From positions 1 through 45,462 of the forward strand of contig JAHYIT010000027.1 in the NCBI GenBank assembly GCA_019429205.1: a DNA stretch of 45,462 bases, given 5' to 3'. Within the stretch, counting starts at the first letter, position 1. Every line of letters begins with the position of its first letter. The position numbers and the translations under genes were made by a program. The notes beneath the pieces are model-generated. The model did not search any database and was not told where the DNA came from. It saw only the letters and a program-made list of their open reading frames with translations. The DNA comes from Mariniphaga sp. (GTDB lineage: Bacteria > Bacteroidota > Bacteroidia > Bacteroidales > Prolixibacteraceae). Below, piece after piece: positions 32,516 to 41,899 of the stretch.

Positions 32516-34861
32516 TTACATTATAAAGTTGTTCTCTCCTTCTTTCACACTTCGAATTTCTCCCTGGTATTCAAACGAGCCCGACATCCCGCCAGGCAAC
32601 ACTATACGGGTTTGCAACCCTTTTTTCGCCTGCCGGTATTCTACCCTAACCCTCCCTTTTGGATGCGGCATTTCTGCTTTCACTTCTTTCAGTTCGCCCA
32701 AATGCGGTTTAATTTTAACGGTATTAAAACCGATTTCAGCAGGTTTGATGCCGCAAACCGAACTCAGCAGGTAATAGGCTGGGTGGGCGCTCCAGGCATG
32801 GCAGTCGGAACGGTCGTGCGAGGCAAATCCGGTTTCGCCGCATGTAGTGTGGCCCCGGTCGATAAAATTATACCAGAAATCCAGGTTTTCCAAACAGAGG
32901 TGCTCGTTTCCGGTTTTTTCCATCGCTTTAAACAGGAAAAATGAAAAATAAGAGCTGGCCATTTCTTCGAATCCTTCAAAATTTAAAATGCGGTGCAGCA
33001 ATTCCGTTTGTTCCGATGGCGTTACCAAATCGCACAAAATAGCCATAATGTTGGTGTGTTGCGAGAAAATTTCCCGGTCGGCATAATCGCGGAAAAGCTG
33101 CTTTTCCGCATCCCAGCAGTTGGTGTAAACCGCAACTTTGATTTCTTTGGAAAGTTGTTCCCAGTGCGTGGCTTTTTCCTTCAACCCAATTTCACCGTAC
33201 AATTTTGCCGTGCAATCGAGGGTGTGGGCAAAATAGAGGGTCAGCAGGGCCGACTGCTGCATTTCACGTTTTTCATTTGGCCGGGGCAGGCTGCCTTTGG
33301 TATTGCTCCAGTCGATAAAGTTCTGGTTTTTCACTGTACCAATCATCCCGGTTCGTTCATCGAGGTGGCGCTCGTAAAAACGAAGTACTCCGTCAATTTT
33401 CCCTGCAAACTGCTTCACAAAATCCGAATCGCCGCGCATGAAATAATAATCGTGCAAGGTTTGAATCCAGCCCATCGACCAGCTTCCCATATCGAAATCG
33501 AAACGCGAAGGATAGGCCGATTTAAACAGGCCCGTTTCTCTGTTTTCCGATTGCGGGTACAGACGCAAAACTTCGCGCAGCAACTGGTCGTCGGTGGAAT
33601 TATAGGTTGAAATAGCCGCAATGGGCCGGTTGTCTCCTCCGTAACTCAATTGTTCGTAAAATGGTGTGTCGTAATATGTTTCACCCGAGCACATTTCCAG
33701 CGTGCGAAAGCTCATTTCAAAAATTTCGTTCAGTTTCGCATTGTCGCTTATAAATGTTGCCGGCTCGGGATAGGGATAACCCGAATATTCCAGAATATAT
33801 GAACTGATATTGAGCGGTTCGTTTTTAGTTTCCACATTAAACTGAACATACCGGAAACAGCGCTTCCAGAGCGGACGGAAAGTTCTTTTTTCGCCATCCG
33901 GATGAAAAATATCCCACACACCAAACATATTCAGATTATTCACTGAATCACGATGGGCTTTCAGATGTACTTCCTCGTAAAGCGCTTCGGCATATTTTAT
34001 CTGAATGCGGCTGCCTGTGCCGCCATTTACGGTCAGTTCAGGATAACCCATGGTCAGCACCTCAAAATCGACCAGAATTTCGGCTTTGGCATTGGAGGGA
34101 ACAGTTAGTGAAGATTTTCCATCCCAGTCTCGCGCTGGAATACCGGCGCCGGTTACTTTTCTGATTTTTGCCGGGTAAACCAAATGGTCGGCCATAAAGG
34201 GAATATTTCGCGGAACCAGATTCCACGGGGGTTGTTTGTCGAAAACAAGCGGTTCGGCAGCCAGCCAGTCACTGTCGTCAAAACCGGTCGTTTCCCAATC
34301 CCACGGATATTTTTCAGCAACAACTTCATCGCCACCACCACAGGCATAAAAGCCGTAAAACCAGCGTTCGCGGAATAACATTTCATAATAGGAAATCACT
34401 TCAAAAGCCGGATTTTTATAAACTTTCCAGTCAGCGCCGGTATTAAAAAAATGGCATTCCTCATCCTCAGCCCGAAGCATAAATGCGGTTTGCACCGACA
34501 GGAATGCCAGCGGTTTGTCGTCGCCGCCGTTGTAAACCTGCGCGGCAAGCAGATTTTCGCCGGATTTCAGGAATGGTGCAATGTCTATTACATCGTACTT
34601 ATAGGTTTGCAAATCGCCTTTGGCAGGGCCGTAACAGACCCGATGTCCGTTAACAAACAAATTGTAGCGGTTGTCGGCAGAAACGTGAATGACCAGTTTT
34701 TTCGGAACTTCACTCAATTTAAACGTTTTTCTGAAATGGAAAACACCATAAGCCGTTTGGTTTGCTGATGGATATGAAATCCAGGGGGCAGGTTGTGCAA
34801 TTGCTGTAATTTTGAAGCAAACCAGGAAAATCAAAATTATTTTAAATTTCAGATACTTCAT
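32516..34861 (-). CDS. GH78-like alpha-L-rhamnosidase, subfamily with YEQ motif (A)
   Basis: A 781-residue secreted protein (signal peptide ends AIAQ). The N-terminal sandwich domains include SADNRYNLFVNGHRVCYGPA near residue 61. The alpha/alpha barrel starts near 400. In place of the usual DCPxRDERLGWTGD acid motif it has DTPFYEQLSYGGDNR, keeping the Glu and final Asp. The general base candidate is the Glu of TCGET before SDCHAWSAHP, another GH78 signature. It is likely to act on alpha-linked rhamnose, although specificity in such divergent members is not predictable. Paralogue of the protein at 39512. Confidence 0.85.
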   Translation of the reverse strand: MKYLKFKIILIFLVCFKITAIAQPAPWISYPSANQTAYGVFHFRKTFKLSEVPKKLVIHVSADNRYNLFVNGHRVCYGPAKGDLQTYKYDVIDIAPFLKSGENLLAAQVYNGGDDKPLAFLSVQTAFMLRAEDEECHFFNTGADWKVYKNPAFEVISYYEMLFRERWFYGFYACGGGDEVVAEKYPWDWETTGFDDSDWLAAEPLVFDKQPPWNLVPRNIPFMADHLVYPAKIRKVTGAGIPARDWDGKSSLTVPSNAKAEILVDFEVLTMGYPELTVNGGTGSRIQIKYAEALYEEVHLKAHRDSVNNLNMFGVWDIFHPDGEKRTFRPLWKRCFRYVQFNVETKNEPLNISSYILEYSGYPYPEPATFISDNAKLNEIFEMSFRTLEMCSGETYYDTPFYEQLSYGGDNRPIAAISTYNSTDDQLLREVLRLYPQSENRETGLFKSAYPSRFDFDMGSWSMGWIQTLHDYYFMRGDSDFVKQFAGKIDGVLRFYERHLDERTGMIGTVKNQNFIDWSNTKGSLPRPNEKREMQQSALLTLYFAHTLDCTAKLYGEIGLKEKATHWEQLSKEIKVAVYTNCWDAEKQLFRDYADREIFSQHTNIMAILCDLVTPSEQTELLHRILNFEGFEEMASSYFSFFLFKAMEKTGNEHLCLENLDFWYNFIDRGHTTCGETGFASHDRSDCHAWSAHPAYYLLSSVCGIKPAEIGFNTVKIKPHLGELKEVKAEMPHPKGRVRVEYRQAKKGLQTRIVLPGGMSGSFEYQGEIRSVKEGENNFIM

Positions 34862-34893
34862 TTTTAAATAATTATAATGTTTGTAAAATTCTT

Positions 34894-36570
34894 TTACGGA
34901 AACAGTTCTTTGTTATATTTTCTCAGAAAATAAACCGGCGTGCAACTCCAGGCATGGCAATAACTGTTCATCATATAAGAATTGTAAGGAGATAAAAAAT
35001 CGTTGTCCGGGTCGTAAACTTCCCAAAATGTATCAGCGCCTTTTTTTGCCATTCCACCCCAGTAATCCTTTATCAGATTTCCTGCATCTTCATACATTCC
35101 ACAACTTATCATCGCCTCTGCCACATAGTGATAGAGGTAGGGAGAAACAGGCCAAACCACTTGCTTCTCCTTTTTCAGGTTTTCAAAAAGATTCCTTCCT
35201 TCTTCCGGTGAAACGGTTCCTGAAAGAATCATCCAAACTTGCGACGCTGCCGAAACCTGTCGGGCAGGGCCACTTACAAAAAGCATTTTTTCAGCATCGT
35301 AATACTTTTCTCTGGCTGCTTTTCTCATTTTTTCTATTGTTTCCTGAAGTTGGGGAAGTTCCTGTTCCTTTTTCAGAAGCCGGGCCAGTTCCAGGGTTTT
35401 GGTTAACGAATAAATTATAATTCCATGCAGTGCGGCTGTTTTTTCCAGCTTATTGTTCCAGTCGATGAAATACCACCATTCCGGCGAGGGGGTAAAAATC
35501 CCCTTTTCAGAAATATTTGGAAGAATATTCAGCACCTGGTATTTTGCCACTATCCACAAATCTTCAAGGGTGCCGATTTCTTTGCTGGCTTCGTAATAAT
35601 CGGTCAGAACAGTATTGTACAAAAGCGAATAATCAATGGGGAAATGTTTCTGCGGATGCGGCTGAGGTTTTTCGAAAAGCGTACCGTAAACCAATCCGTT
35701 TTCGGCGGCAGTTGCGGCGTAGAGATAGAGTCCGCGTTTTACCAAATCGAAATTCCCGAATGAATAGTAATTGGCAAGCGCCTGCAGTTTCAGGTCGCCA
35801 ACCCAAATCCTCCGGTCGCGTTTGGGGCCATCCTCAAAAACGGTTTGCATGCACTCCTCCAGGGTTTTAATCGAAATTTCCAATATGTTTTGAAACTCTG
35901 AATCTTTGAGGGTTGTTTCATTAAATAAATCAGCTCCGGCCGAAGTAGTTGAAAAACATTTCACATTGCTGACAAAAAAATCCATATCGCCTGCCGAAGC
36001 CAGTATTTCAAATTTTATAAAACGGAAAGCATACCTGTTTGGCAGTAAAACGGTGTCGGGCATCGTGTGCAGGGTAACGATTTCTTCCTGCAACCACGCC
36101 TTTGAAAGCGAGCCTTCGTAGCTTTCGAATGAGGCCTTCATTTCCGCCGGCACTTCCGCAAACTTTATTTTCAACTGAACAGGTGCATGGGCCGGGACAT
36201 TTGATTGAATTGTAAACTGAACATGGCCGGTTAAGTGTTCCCCAAAATCGAGAACCAGGTCATCGGGGTTCGATTTTAACCCTGACTGGTAGAACTCAGG
36301 TGGCTCGGAAATTTTAACCGCTTTTACACACTGGTAAGATTCCTTATCGTCAATCAGCCTTACCATCTGCAAAGGAACCTTTGTTTTTACCTGCAATTCA
36401 GGCAAATACTCCATGCTTTTTTTTAGCCAGGCCTCCCGGTAATTTTCATAAACATCCTGGGCGTTTGAATTTAAATATCCCAAATACAGAATTATTACAG
36501 CCAAAAGGTATTTCCTGCTTATATGAATGCTTTCTGAACTGAATTTCAATAATGTAATTCTCATTTTCAT
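34894..36570 (-). CDS. GH78-like glycoside hydrolase, shorter type
   Basis: The start is ATG 36570 (MKMRITLLKF); a frame extension to 36582 would need a TTG. Signal peptide ends NSNAQ. At 558 residues it is shorter than the two other GH78-like proteins. The acid motif is closer to the canonical form: DGPKRDRRIWVGD (residues about 245-257 of the extended frame). WYFIDWNN, ADTFWEVYDP and YCHAWSCTPVYFL are the other family landmarks, with Glu of FWEV as likely base. It may be an alpha-L-rhamnosidase or a related axial-sugar hydrolase; 32 bp separate it from the next gene. Confidence 0.8.
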   Translation of the reverse strand: MKMRITLLKFSSESIHISRKYLLAVIILYLGYLNSNAQDVYENYREAWLKKSMEYLPELQVKTKVPLQMVRLIDDKESYQCVKAVKISEPPEFYQSGLKSNPDDLVLDFGEHLTGHVQFTIQSNVPAHAPVQLKIKFAEVPAEMKASFESYEGSLSKAWLQEEIVTLHTMPDTVLLPNRYAFRFIKFEILASAGDMDFFVSNVKCFSTTSAGADLFNETTLKDSEFQNILEISIKTLEECMQTVFEDGPKRDRRIWVGDLKLQALANYYSFGNFDLVKRGLYLYAATAAENGLVYGTLFEKPQPHPQKHFPIDYSLLYNTVLTDYYEASKEIGTLEDLWIVAKYQVLNILPNISEKGIFTPSPEWWYFIDWNNKLEKTAALHGIIIYSLTKTLELARLLKKEQELPQLQETIEKMRKAAREKYYDAEKMLFVSGPARQVSAASQVWMILSGTVSPEEGRNLFENLKKEKQVVWPVSPYLYHYVAEAMISCGMYEDAGNLIKDYWGGMAKKGADTFWEVYDPDNDFLSPYNSYMMNSYCHAWSCTPVYFLRKYNKELFP

Positions 36571-36627
36571 TTGTAATAACAAAATTTAAGTTGGTTACTT
36601 TAGCGAATTAACCGGTGGTTTTTTTGA

Positions 36628-37905
36628 TTATCCCGGTAATATAAATTTTTCAAGTTCAGTAATTTTTCCTTCGTAAATCTTTTTCACCCTTTCATTAAGC
36701 ATCCGGACCTTTTCCAGTGACTGGTCATAATTTTCAACAATTTCCATAACACGTCCGGCAATTTGGGTACCAGTGGTCTGTTCAATTTCAAAAATCCAGT
36801 CGCCGAGTTTCAGATCGTAATACATTTGTCCCTTAATCGTGTCTGATGGTTGGCGCACATAAATTGCCGGAGTTCCGTTCACCAGCGATATAATTGGCGA
36901 ATGACATTCCATGCTGATTACAGCCGCCGCTTTGGAATACAGCGAGGCCGCATCATCGGGTTGCCAGTAAGGGTGCATTTCCACTTTCTGTTTTATGTTT
37001 TCGGGCAGCGGGTTGTAAAGCAGGGGTTCGAAAAGTTCAGTTTGGTATTGCATTTCAGGAACAAGCACCACTTTGTTTCCTGTTTCGGATACCCACCTGA
37101 CAATTACCTGCCGGAGTTTTTCGTGGTCTTTTTCGGCATAGCGCTCATTGTCCGTAATTACTTGCTGAATTTTTTCAAAACTCCAGTTGTTGGATGTGTG
37201 AATGCGGTGATAAGGCGTGAACCGTGACCGGGGCGCCACACAGATAAACTTCCGCTCTTCAAGCTTTCGGGTTTTCATATAACCGGCGGCAGAAGCATCG
37301 TTCCGGATTGGCATAAAAAAGGTGGCATCGGGTGCAAAATCCTTTGCGGGTTTTGTTATCCCGGCATTCTCCAGCATTTTCAACGAAGCGGTTTCACGTG
37401 TAAAAATAAAGGAAGCATCATTCAGCAAATCTTTTAGTTGCGGCCCGATATTCTCCACAGTCACTCCAAAAGCGCCAAACGGTTTTCCGGTGATTCTGCG
37501 CCAGGCTTCCAGCTTCTGTTGACCAACAATGCCCGGACCGGAACCATGCAACATAAAATCATTGTCTTTAAAAGCCTTTTCAATTTCGGCAGAATCGGGC
37601 AAACCCTGTTCATTAAGCCTGCCAAAAACAATTTCGAGCGACGGAAAATTCCTGCGGAGCATGGTTTCTTCGGTTAAACTGATATCGTTTGGCCAAAGGG
37701 TTATTTTGGCTTCCGGCAAGTAAGTATTTAGCAAATGAATCATGCCCGGAGTGTGCGCAATATCACCGATATTAACGGTTTGCCAGCCCGAAACCAGCAA
37801 AATATGTGGTTTTTTACCACCCTCCGCTGCGTGGCCAAATTGTGCCGTCAGCATGGTTCCCATTGAAACCATTCCTGTTTTTTTTACCCACTCTCTTCTG
37901 TTCAT
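36628..37905 (-). CDS. Tat-exported polysaccharide pyruvyl transferase-like protein
   Basis: The N-terminus NRREWVKKTGMVSMGTMLTA is a Tat-type signal, so the protein should be folded in the cytoplasm and exported. The mature part (about 32-425) matches the polysaccharide pyruvyl transferase fold: LVSGWQTVNIGDIAHTPG, HGSGPGIVG, FTRETASL, APRSRFTPYH and SMECHSPIISLVNGTPAIYV. Standard members attach pyruvate ketals to sugars from phosphoenolpyruvate inside the cell; an exported homologue inside a catabolic operon therefore probably does something else, perhaps binding or removing a group. The gene is 33 bp after the GH28 gene. Confidence 0.8.
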   Translation of the reverse strand: MNRREWVKKTGMVSMGTMLTAQFGHAAEGGKKPHILLVSGWQTVNIGDIAHTPGMIHLLNTYLPEAKITLWPNDISLTEETMLRRNFPSLEIVFGRLNEQGLPDSAEIEKAFKDNDFMLHGSGPGIVGQQKLEAWRRITGKPFGAFGVTVENIGPQLKDLLNDASFIFTRETASLKMLENAGITKPAKDFAPDATFFMPIRNDASAAGYMKTRKLEERKFICVAPRSRFTPYHRIHTSNNWSFEKIQQVITDNERYAEKDHEKLRQVIVRWVSETGNKVVLVPEMQYQTELFEPLLYNPLPENIKQKVEMHPYWQPDDAASLYSKAAAVISMECHSPIISLVNGTPAIYVRQPSDTIKGQMYYDLKLGDWIFEIEQTTGTQIAGRVMEIVENYDQSLEKVRMLNERVKKIYEGKITELEKFILPG

Positions 37906-37938
37906 CTTATTTTTATTTTTGAATACAGGTCACCTTAT

Positions 37939-39456
37939 TCATTCAGCAATCATTTTTGAGTTGGTCAACTTCAACTTCTGACTTTCCGGAGCATTGGGAT
38001 TCCCCCCACCGATAAAGCTGTTAATAATTAAGTCTGTCACATTCAGGCATTCAATTCCGTGAGTAAAAAAAGGTGGCAGGCCAGGTCCCCAGAATAATTC
38101 GAAATCACGAATGGCTAATCCATTCACATATTGTGCATAAATACCCGAAATATCGTGCTCAAACATTTGCATAGCTTTTGGCGAGGCAGGACGCAAATCG
38201 AAGTTTCCGCCATAATTCAGGGTTTCTTTTCCTTTACGGATGCGAAGCTGCACATCGTTGAACCGGATATTTTCCATCGGGCTTTCCTTTTGTCCGTAAA
38301 TCAGAACTCCATGTTCGCCAACGGCGTTGATATTATTAAACTGCACATTTTTAATTTGCCCGGATGTGTGTCCTTCGAATCTGGAAATGGAAGACAGATG
38401 AATGGGTTCGCCATTCCCCCACCACTGTCCGTTATAAAGCCGGGTTTCAATAATGATGTCGGAAAAAATGAGGTCTTCAATATTGCTGCCGTCATGTGCA
38501 AAAATCCCGATACCACGATTTGAATCATGAATAATGATATTTGAAAATGTGCATCTGCGAATGGGATTTTGGCCATAACCAATGCGGATTCCCGCAGAGC
38601 TTGATTTTAACACGCAATTAGTTACGGTCATGTTTTCGCCATAACCGGTTTTATTTCCGTATTTGTGTGGTAATTGCTCGGTTGTATTGATTCCGGGCGT
38701 TTCTTCATCTTTTGGGAAACCGGTCAGCACAATGGCATCATCGCCTGCTGAAATATTACAGTTTGAAATGCGGATATTTCGCGAAATAGTGCAATGAATT
38801 CCGTCGCTGTTGGGAATAAGCGGATTGTTTTTTATGGTAATTCCGTCAATCAAAACACCGTCGCAGAAACCAAAACGGGTTGCCCAAATTGGCGTGTCTT
38901 TGATAGTAATGCCCATAACTGAAACATTGGTGCAGTGAAAAAACACGATGGTCATGCCCGGAGCCCTGGTTCGCTTTACAGGCCCGTCGGTAAAAAACTC
39001 ACCTTCCGGCATATAGTTTTCTTTTTGCCGGGTGCGGCTTTTATCGAATTCCTCGTAAATATGGTTTTTCGAAAAATCATAAAAACTGTCGCCGCTGCCA
39101 TCAATGGTTCCTGTTCCCGAAATAGCAACATTTATCGCATCTTCGCAATAGATTATTCCGGGGGAACGGCCTAGCCTGGAATAATCGTTCAGGTTGGTGC
39201 TTCCTTTCAAAACAGAACCATTTTCAAGATAAAGGTTGACGTTGCTTTTCAGATAAACCGTGCCTGTAATAAAAGTTCCAGCCGGGACAATTACGCGTCC
39301 GCCACCTGTTCCCGAACATTCATTAATTGCTCTTTGAATAGCTGCAGTTGAAAGTTGACCTTCATTCGCTCCAAAATCAAGTATATTGTATTCTTTTGCC
39401 TGAAGCTGGATAAAAACCGAAAAAAAGATGATGAGCCAGAGAATTCTATTTTTCAT
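37939..39456 (-). CDS. GH28 polygalacturonase-like enzyme
   Basis: Start MKNRILWLIIFFSVF at 39456, giving a signal peptide ending QLQA; a longer frame to 39522 has no signal and overlaps putative operator repeats. The right-handed parallel beta-helix runs throughout. The catalytic loop is LIPNSDGIHC (Asn216 to Asp218) followed by AGDDAIVL (Asp239-Asp240), then SAGIRIGYG in place of the more frequent GHG. GH28 enzymes hydrolyse alpha-galacturonic acid linkages in homogalacturonan or rhamnogalacturonan. Its place among GH78-like genes suits rhamnogalacturonan or a similar uronic acid and rhamnose polymer. Confidence 0.88.
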   Translation of the reverse strand: MKNRILWLIIFFSVFIQLQAKEYNILDFGANEGQLSTAAIQRAINECSGTGGGRVIVPAGTFITGTVYLKSNVNLYLENGSVLKGSTNLNDYSRLGRSPGIIYCEDAINVAISGTGTIDGSGDSFYDFSKNHIYEEFDKSRTRQKENYMPEGEFFTDGPVKRTRAPGMTIVFFHCTNVSVMGITIKDTPIWATRFGFCDGVLIDGITIKNNPLIPNSDGIHCTISRNIRISNCNISAGDDAIVLTGFPKDEETPGINTTEQLPHKYGNKTGYGENMTVTNCVLKSSSAGIRIGYGQNPIRRCTFSNIIIHDSNRGIGIFAHDGSNIEDLIFSDIIIETRLYNGQWWGNGEPIHLSSISRFEGHTSGQIKNVQFNNINAVGEHGVLIYGQKESPMENIRFNDVQLRIRKGKETLNYGGNFDLRPASPKAMQMFEHDISGIYAQYVNGLAIRDFELFWGPGLPPFFTHGIECLNVTDLIINSFIGGGNPNAPESQKLKLTNSKMIAE

Positions 39457-39478
39457 AGCGATTGTTTTTAACGGTTTT

Positions 39479-39510
39479 AGTGAATTTACCTCATTTTTCA
39501 GTGAATTTAC
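39479..39510 (-). promoter_or_regulatory. Direct 11-bp repeats upstream of the GH28 gene
   Basis: AGTGAATTTAC occurs at 39479-39489 and 39500-39510 (plus strand), with starts 21 bp apart, or two helix turns, in the 55-bp gap between the GH78-like gene and GH28. Such phasing fits binding of a dimeric regulator or an internal promoter. Confidence 0.4.
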
Positions 39511-39511
39511 T

Positions 39512-41899
39512 TTACAATTCATGGATTTTGTTTTTTCCGGTTTTCAGATTAAATTTTTTTCCCTGCCAGACAAGTGTTGCATCAATTTTTTCAGGAATTG
39601 TAATTTCCCCTTCAATATTGGACCCGTTTTTCCTTATTTCAAACTCAATGTTTCCCAGATGGTGAGGATAAACTGCATGAATCCGGTCGAGTTCCCCGAA
39701 ATTGGGCGCTATTTCAACTTTCCGGTGCCCGACTTCAAGAGGTGTAATTCCGCAAACAGTGCGAAAGAAATAGTAGTTAGGTGAACTGCTCCACGGATGA
39801 CATTCTGAGCGCTGGTTTTCCTCTCCCCATTCAAGCGGTACTTCGGCAAATGTTGTCATCCCACGGTATTTCATCAGTTGCCATTCAGAGAGTTCCGAAA
39901 GGAAATATTCCTGCAAGCCGGTTTTATTCATCGCCTCAAATAAATACAGGTGCAGAAACAAATCAACCTGCCCGAACCAGTCTTTCGGTTCCAGCAGTTT
40001 TTCCATGAGCAGCCTGGCTTCTTTCCCGGTAACAGCCTCAGCTAAAATAGCCAGCACATTTGTAATCTGGCTAACCTGTTTATTTTCGGGAGATTCGGTG
40101 AAAAACCCATCCTCATTTTTACATAACCGGTTAACTGCCTGGCAAATTTCACCGGCCCGTTTTCGGTAATTTTCTGCCTGTCCCGGTTTTCCAAGAAATT
40201 CGAAAATATCGGCGGCATGACGCAAAGTGTAGGCATAATGCAAGGAGTAAAGTGTGTTGTTTCCTTCGTAAATGGTGGGCGATTCACCGTTTTTGTAATG
40301 CCGCGGCCAGGCCAGAGCGCCCCACCATTCCATTTTTCCCATCAGATTGTTGGGCAGTATTTTCCGTTCAAACCAAAACAATACATTCTGAATACCCAAT
40401 TCAAATTGTGAAATAAATTCCATATCATCTTTCCACATCATATAGTCATGTACCTGGTCTATCCAGATTAGCGAATAGGAAGGAATAATCAGATGAAAAG
40501 CATTGGGATAACAGGCAAAGGTTAATCCTTCCGGGATTCGCGACTGGTCGAATTGTACCAGCGCATTGCGGGTCAACTGGTCATCGCCTGCCAGGGTGAA
40601 AAGTGTCAGGTTATGCACACGCGAGTCGCCGGTGTATTGCATCTGCTCGTAGTAGGCATCCGACAATAAATAATCCTGGGCACACAACGAAACCGACTGC
40701 CATCCGGCATCCATAATCCAGTCGGTCAACTCATTCCCTGCGCTGAATTCTGCTTTTAAATCCAGCGGTGCCCGACATTCCACATGATAATATTTTTCAA
40801 GGGTTAATGCTTCATCTTCGGTTTCAATATCAAGTTTAATGTATCTGAATGTGCGGATATATGTTGGTTTGAACAGCCGGTTTTTTCCGCCATCCGGGAC
40901 AAAAACATCTTTTAATCCCACCATGTACTTTCCATCAATTTCGTTTCGGTTTCCCTTTGGCGCCTTGTTTTTTATAATAAGATTTTCAGCATACATGGCC
41001 TGAATTTTGGCGTTTTTCCCGCCACTGAGCAGCATTTCGGGATAGCCCATAGTAAGTATTTCATTGTCGATAAGGATACTTACCTTACTGTTGGGTTGAA
41101 TAACAAGCGGTTTTGTACCGTGGATAAATCCTTCATCTTTTTCTATTCCCTCAACTCTCCGTATGGATTGAAATGTCATGGGCGTTTCTTTTAAAACCGG
41201 AACCTGTCTGGGAACCAGCAATTTTCCACCCGAATACAGAATTCCTCCGGCATGCTGTGTGCTGCGTCCGCCGGCAACATCAGCCCATTTGGCTGACTGC
41301 CAGTCTGAATCGTTGAAATCCGCAGTTTCCCATCCCCAGGGATATTGATTTCCGTTTATGCTGTCCGTTGGATTTCCGACATATAATCCAAAATCAATGG
41401 TACTGCGGTCAAACATCCAGTCAATAAATTTCGGATAAATTGCCTGGTTGTGCAAACATTTCCAACTGCCTCCATGTGTGTTCACAACATTCTCAATTTC
41501 CGAATTTCCCTGAAGGATAAAGGATGTCATTTGGGAAATGAATGAAAAGGAACGTTTTGGCCCCCAGTTTATCACTTCTGCAGCAATTACATTTTTGCCG
41601 GGCTCAAGGTAGCCGGAAATATCAACAGTTTCATAAAACCAATGAGCCAAATCTCCTCTTGCCGGACCACGCAACACATATTTCCCGTTTACAAAAAGCC
41701 GGTAATGATTGTCGGCCGAAGCATGAACAATAAAACTGTCCGGTTTTACTGACAGTTCAAAATTTTTGCGGAATAAAACCACAGCGTGAGTCTGGGGTTC
41801 CACTTGTGGATGCATTATCCAGTGCGCTGTCCATTTTTGAGGTTGAACAGCCCCCAATAATTGAGGAATAAAAATGAGAAACCAAAGGATTCGTTTCAT
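39512..41899 (-). CDS. GH78-like alpha-L-rhamnosidase, subfamily with YEQ motif (B)
   Basis: A 795-residue secreted protein (signal peptide MKRILWFLIFIPQLLGA) with the same layout as the protein at 32516: SADNHYRLFVNGKYVLRGPA, ILTMGYPEM, then an alpha/alpha barrel. The acid region is DAYYEQMQYTGDSR. The base candidate is Glu in MTTFAEVPLEWGEENQ, followed by SECHPWSSSP. The two proteins share many positions but only moderate identity, so they may cut different linkages. Its ATG overlaps the stop of the oxidoreductase gene by four bases, indicating translational coupling. Confidence 0.85.
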   Translation of the reverse strand: MKRILWFLIFIPQLLGAVQPQKWTAHWIMHPQVEPQTHAVVLFRKNFELSVKPDSFIVHASADNHYRLFVNGKYVLRGPARGDLAHWFYETVDISGYLEPGKNVIAAEVINWGPKRSFSFISQMTSFILQGNSEIENVVNTHGGSWKCLHNQAIYPKFIDWMFDRSTIDFGLYVGNPTDSINGNQYPWGWETADFNDSDWQSAKWADVAGGRSTQHAGGILYSGGKLLVPRQVPVLKETPMTFQSIRRVEGIEKDEGFIHGTKPLVIQPNSKVSILIDNEILTMGYPEMLLSGGKNAKIQAMYAENLIIKNKAPKGNRNEIDGKYMVGLKDVFVPDGGKNRLFKPTYIRTFRYIKLDIETEDEALTLEKYYHVECRAPLDLKAEFSAGNELTDWIMDAGWQSVSLCAQDYLLSDAYYEQMQYTGDSRVHNLTLFTLAGDDQLTRNALVQFDQSRIPEGLTFACYPNAFHLIIPSYSLIWIDQVHDYMMWKDDMEFISQFELGIQNVLFWFERKILPNNLMGKMEWWGALAWPRHYKNGESPTIYEGNNTLYSLHYAYTLRHAADIFEFLGKPGQAENYRKRAGEICQAVNRLCKNEDGFFTESPENKQVSQITNVLAILAEAVTGKEARLLMEKLLEPKDWFGQVDLFLHLYLFEAMNKTGLQEYFLSELSEWQLMKYRGMTTFAEVPLEWGEENQRSECHPWSSSPNYYFFRTVCGITPLEVGHRKVEIAPNFGELDRIHAVYPHHLGNIEFEIRKNGSNIEGEITIPEKIDATLVWQGKKFNLKTGKNKIHEL

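Noticed and set aside
32993-33610. A 205-codon forward frame opposite the GH78-like gene
   Set aside because: The minus-strand gene has clear GH78 motifs through this interval and the forward translation lacks any domain pattern.
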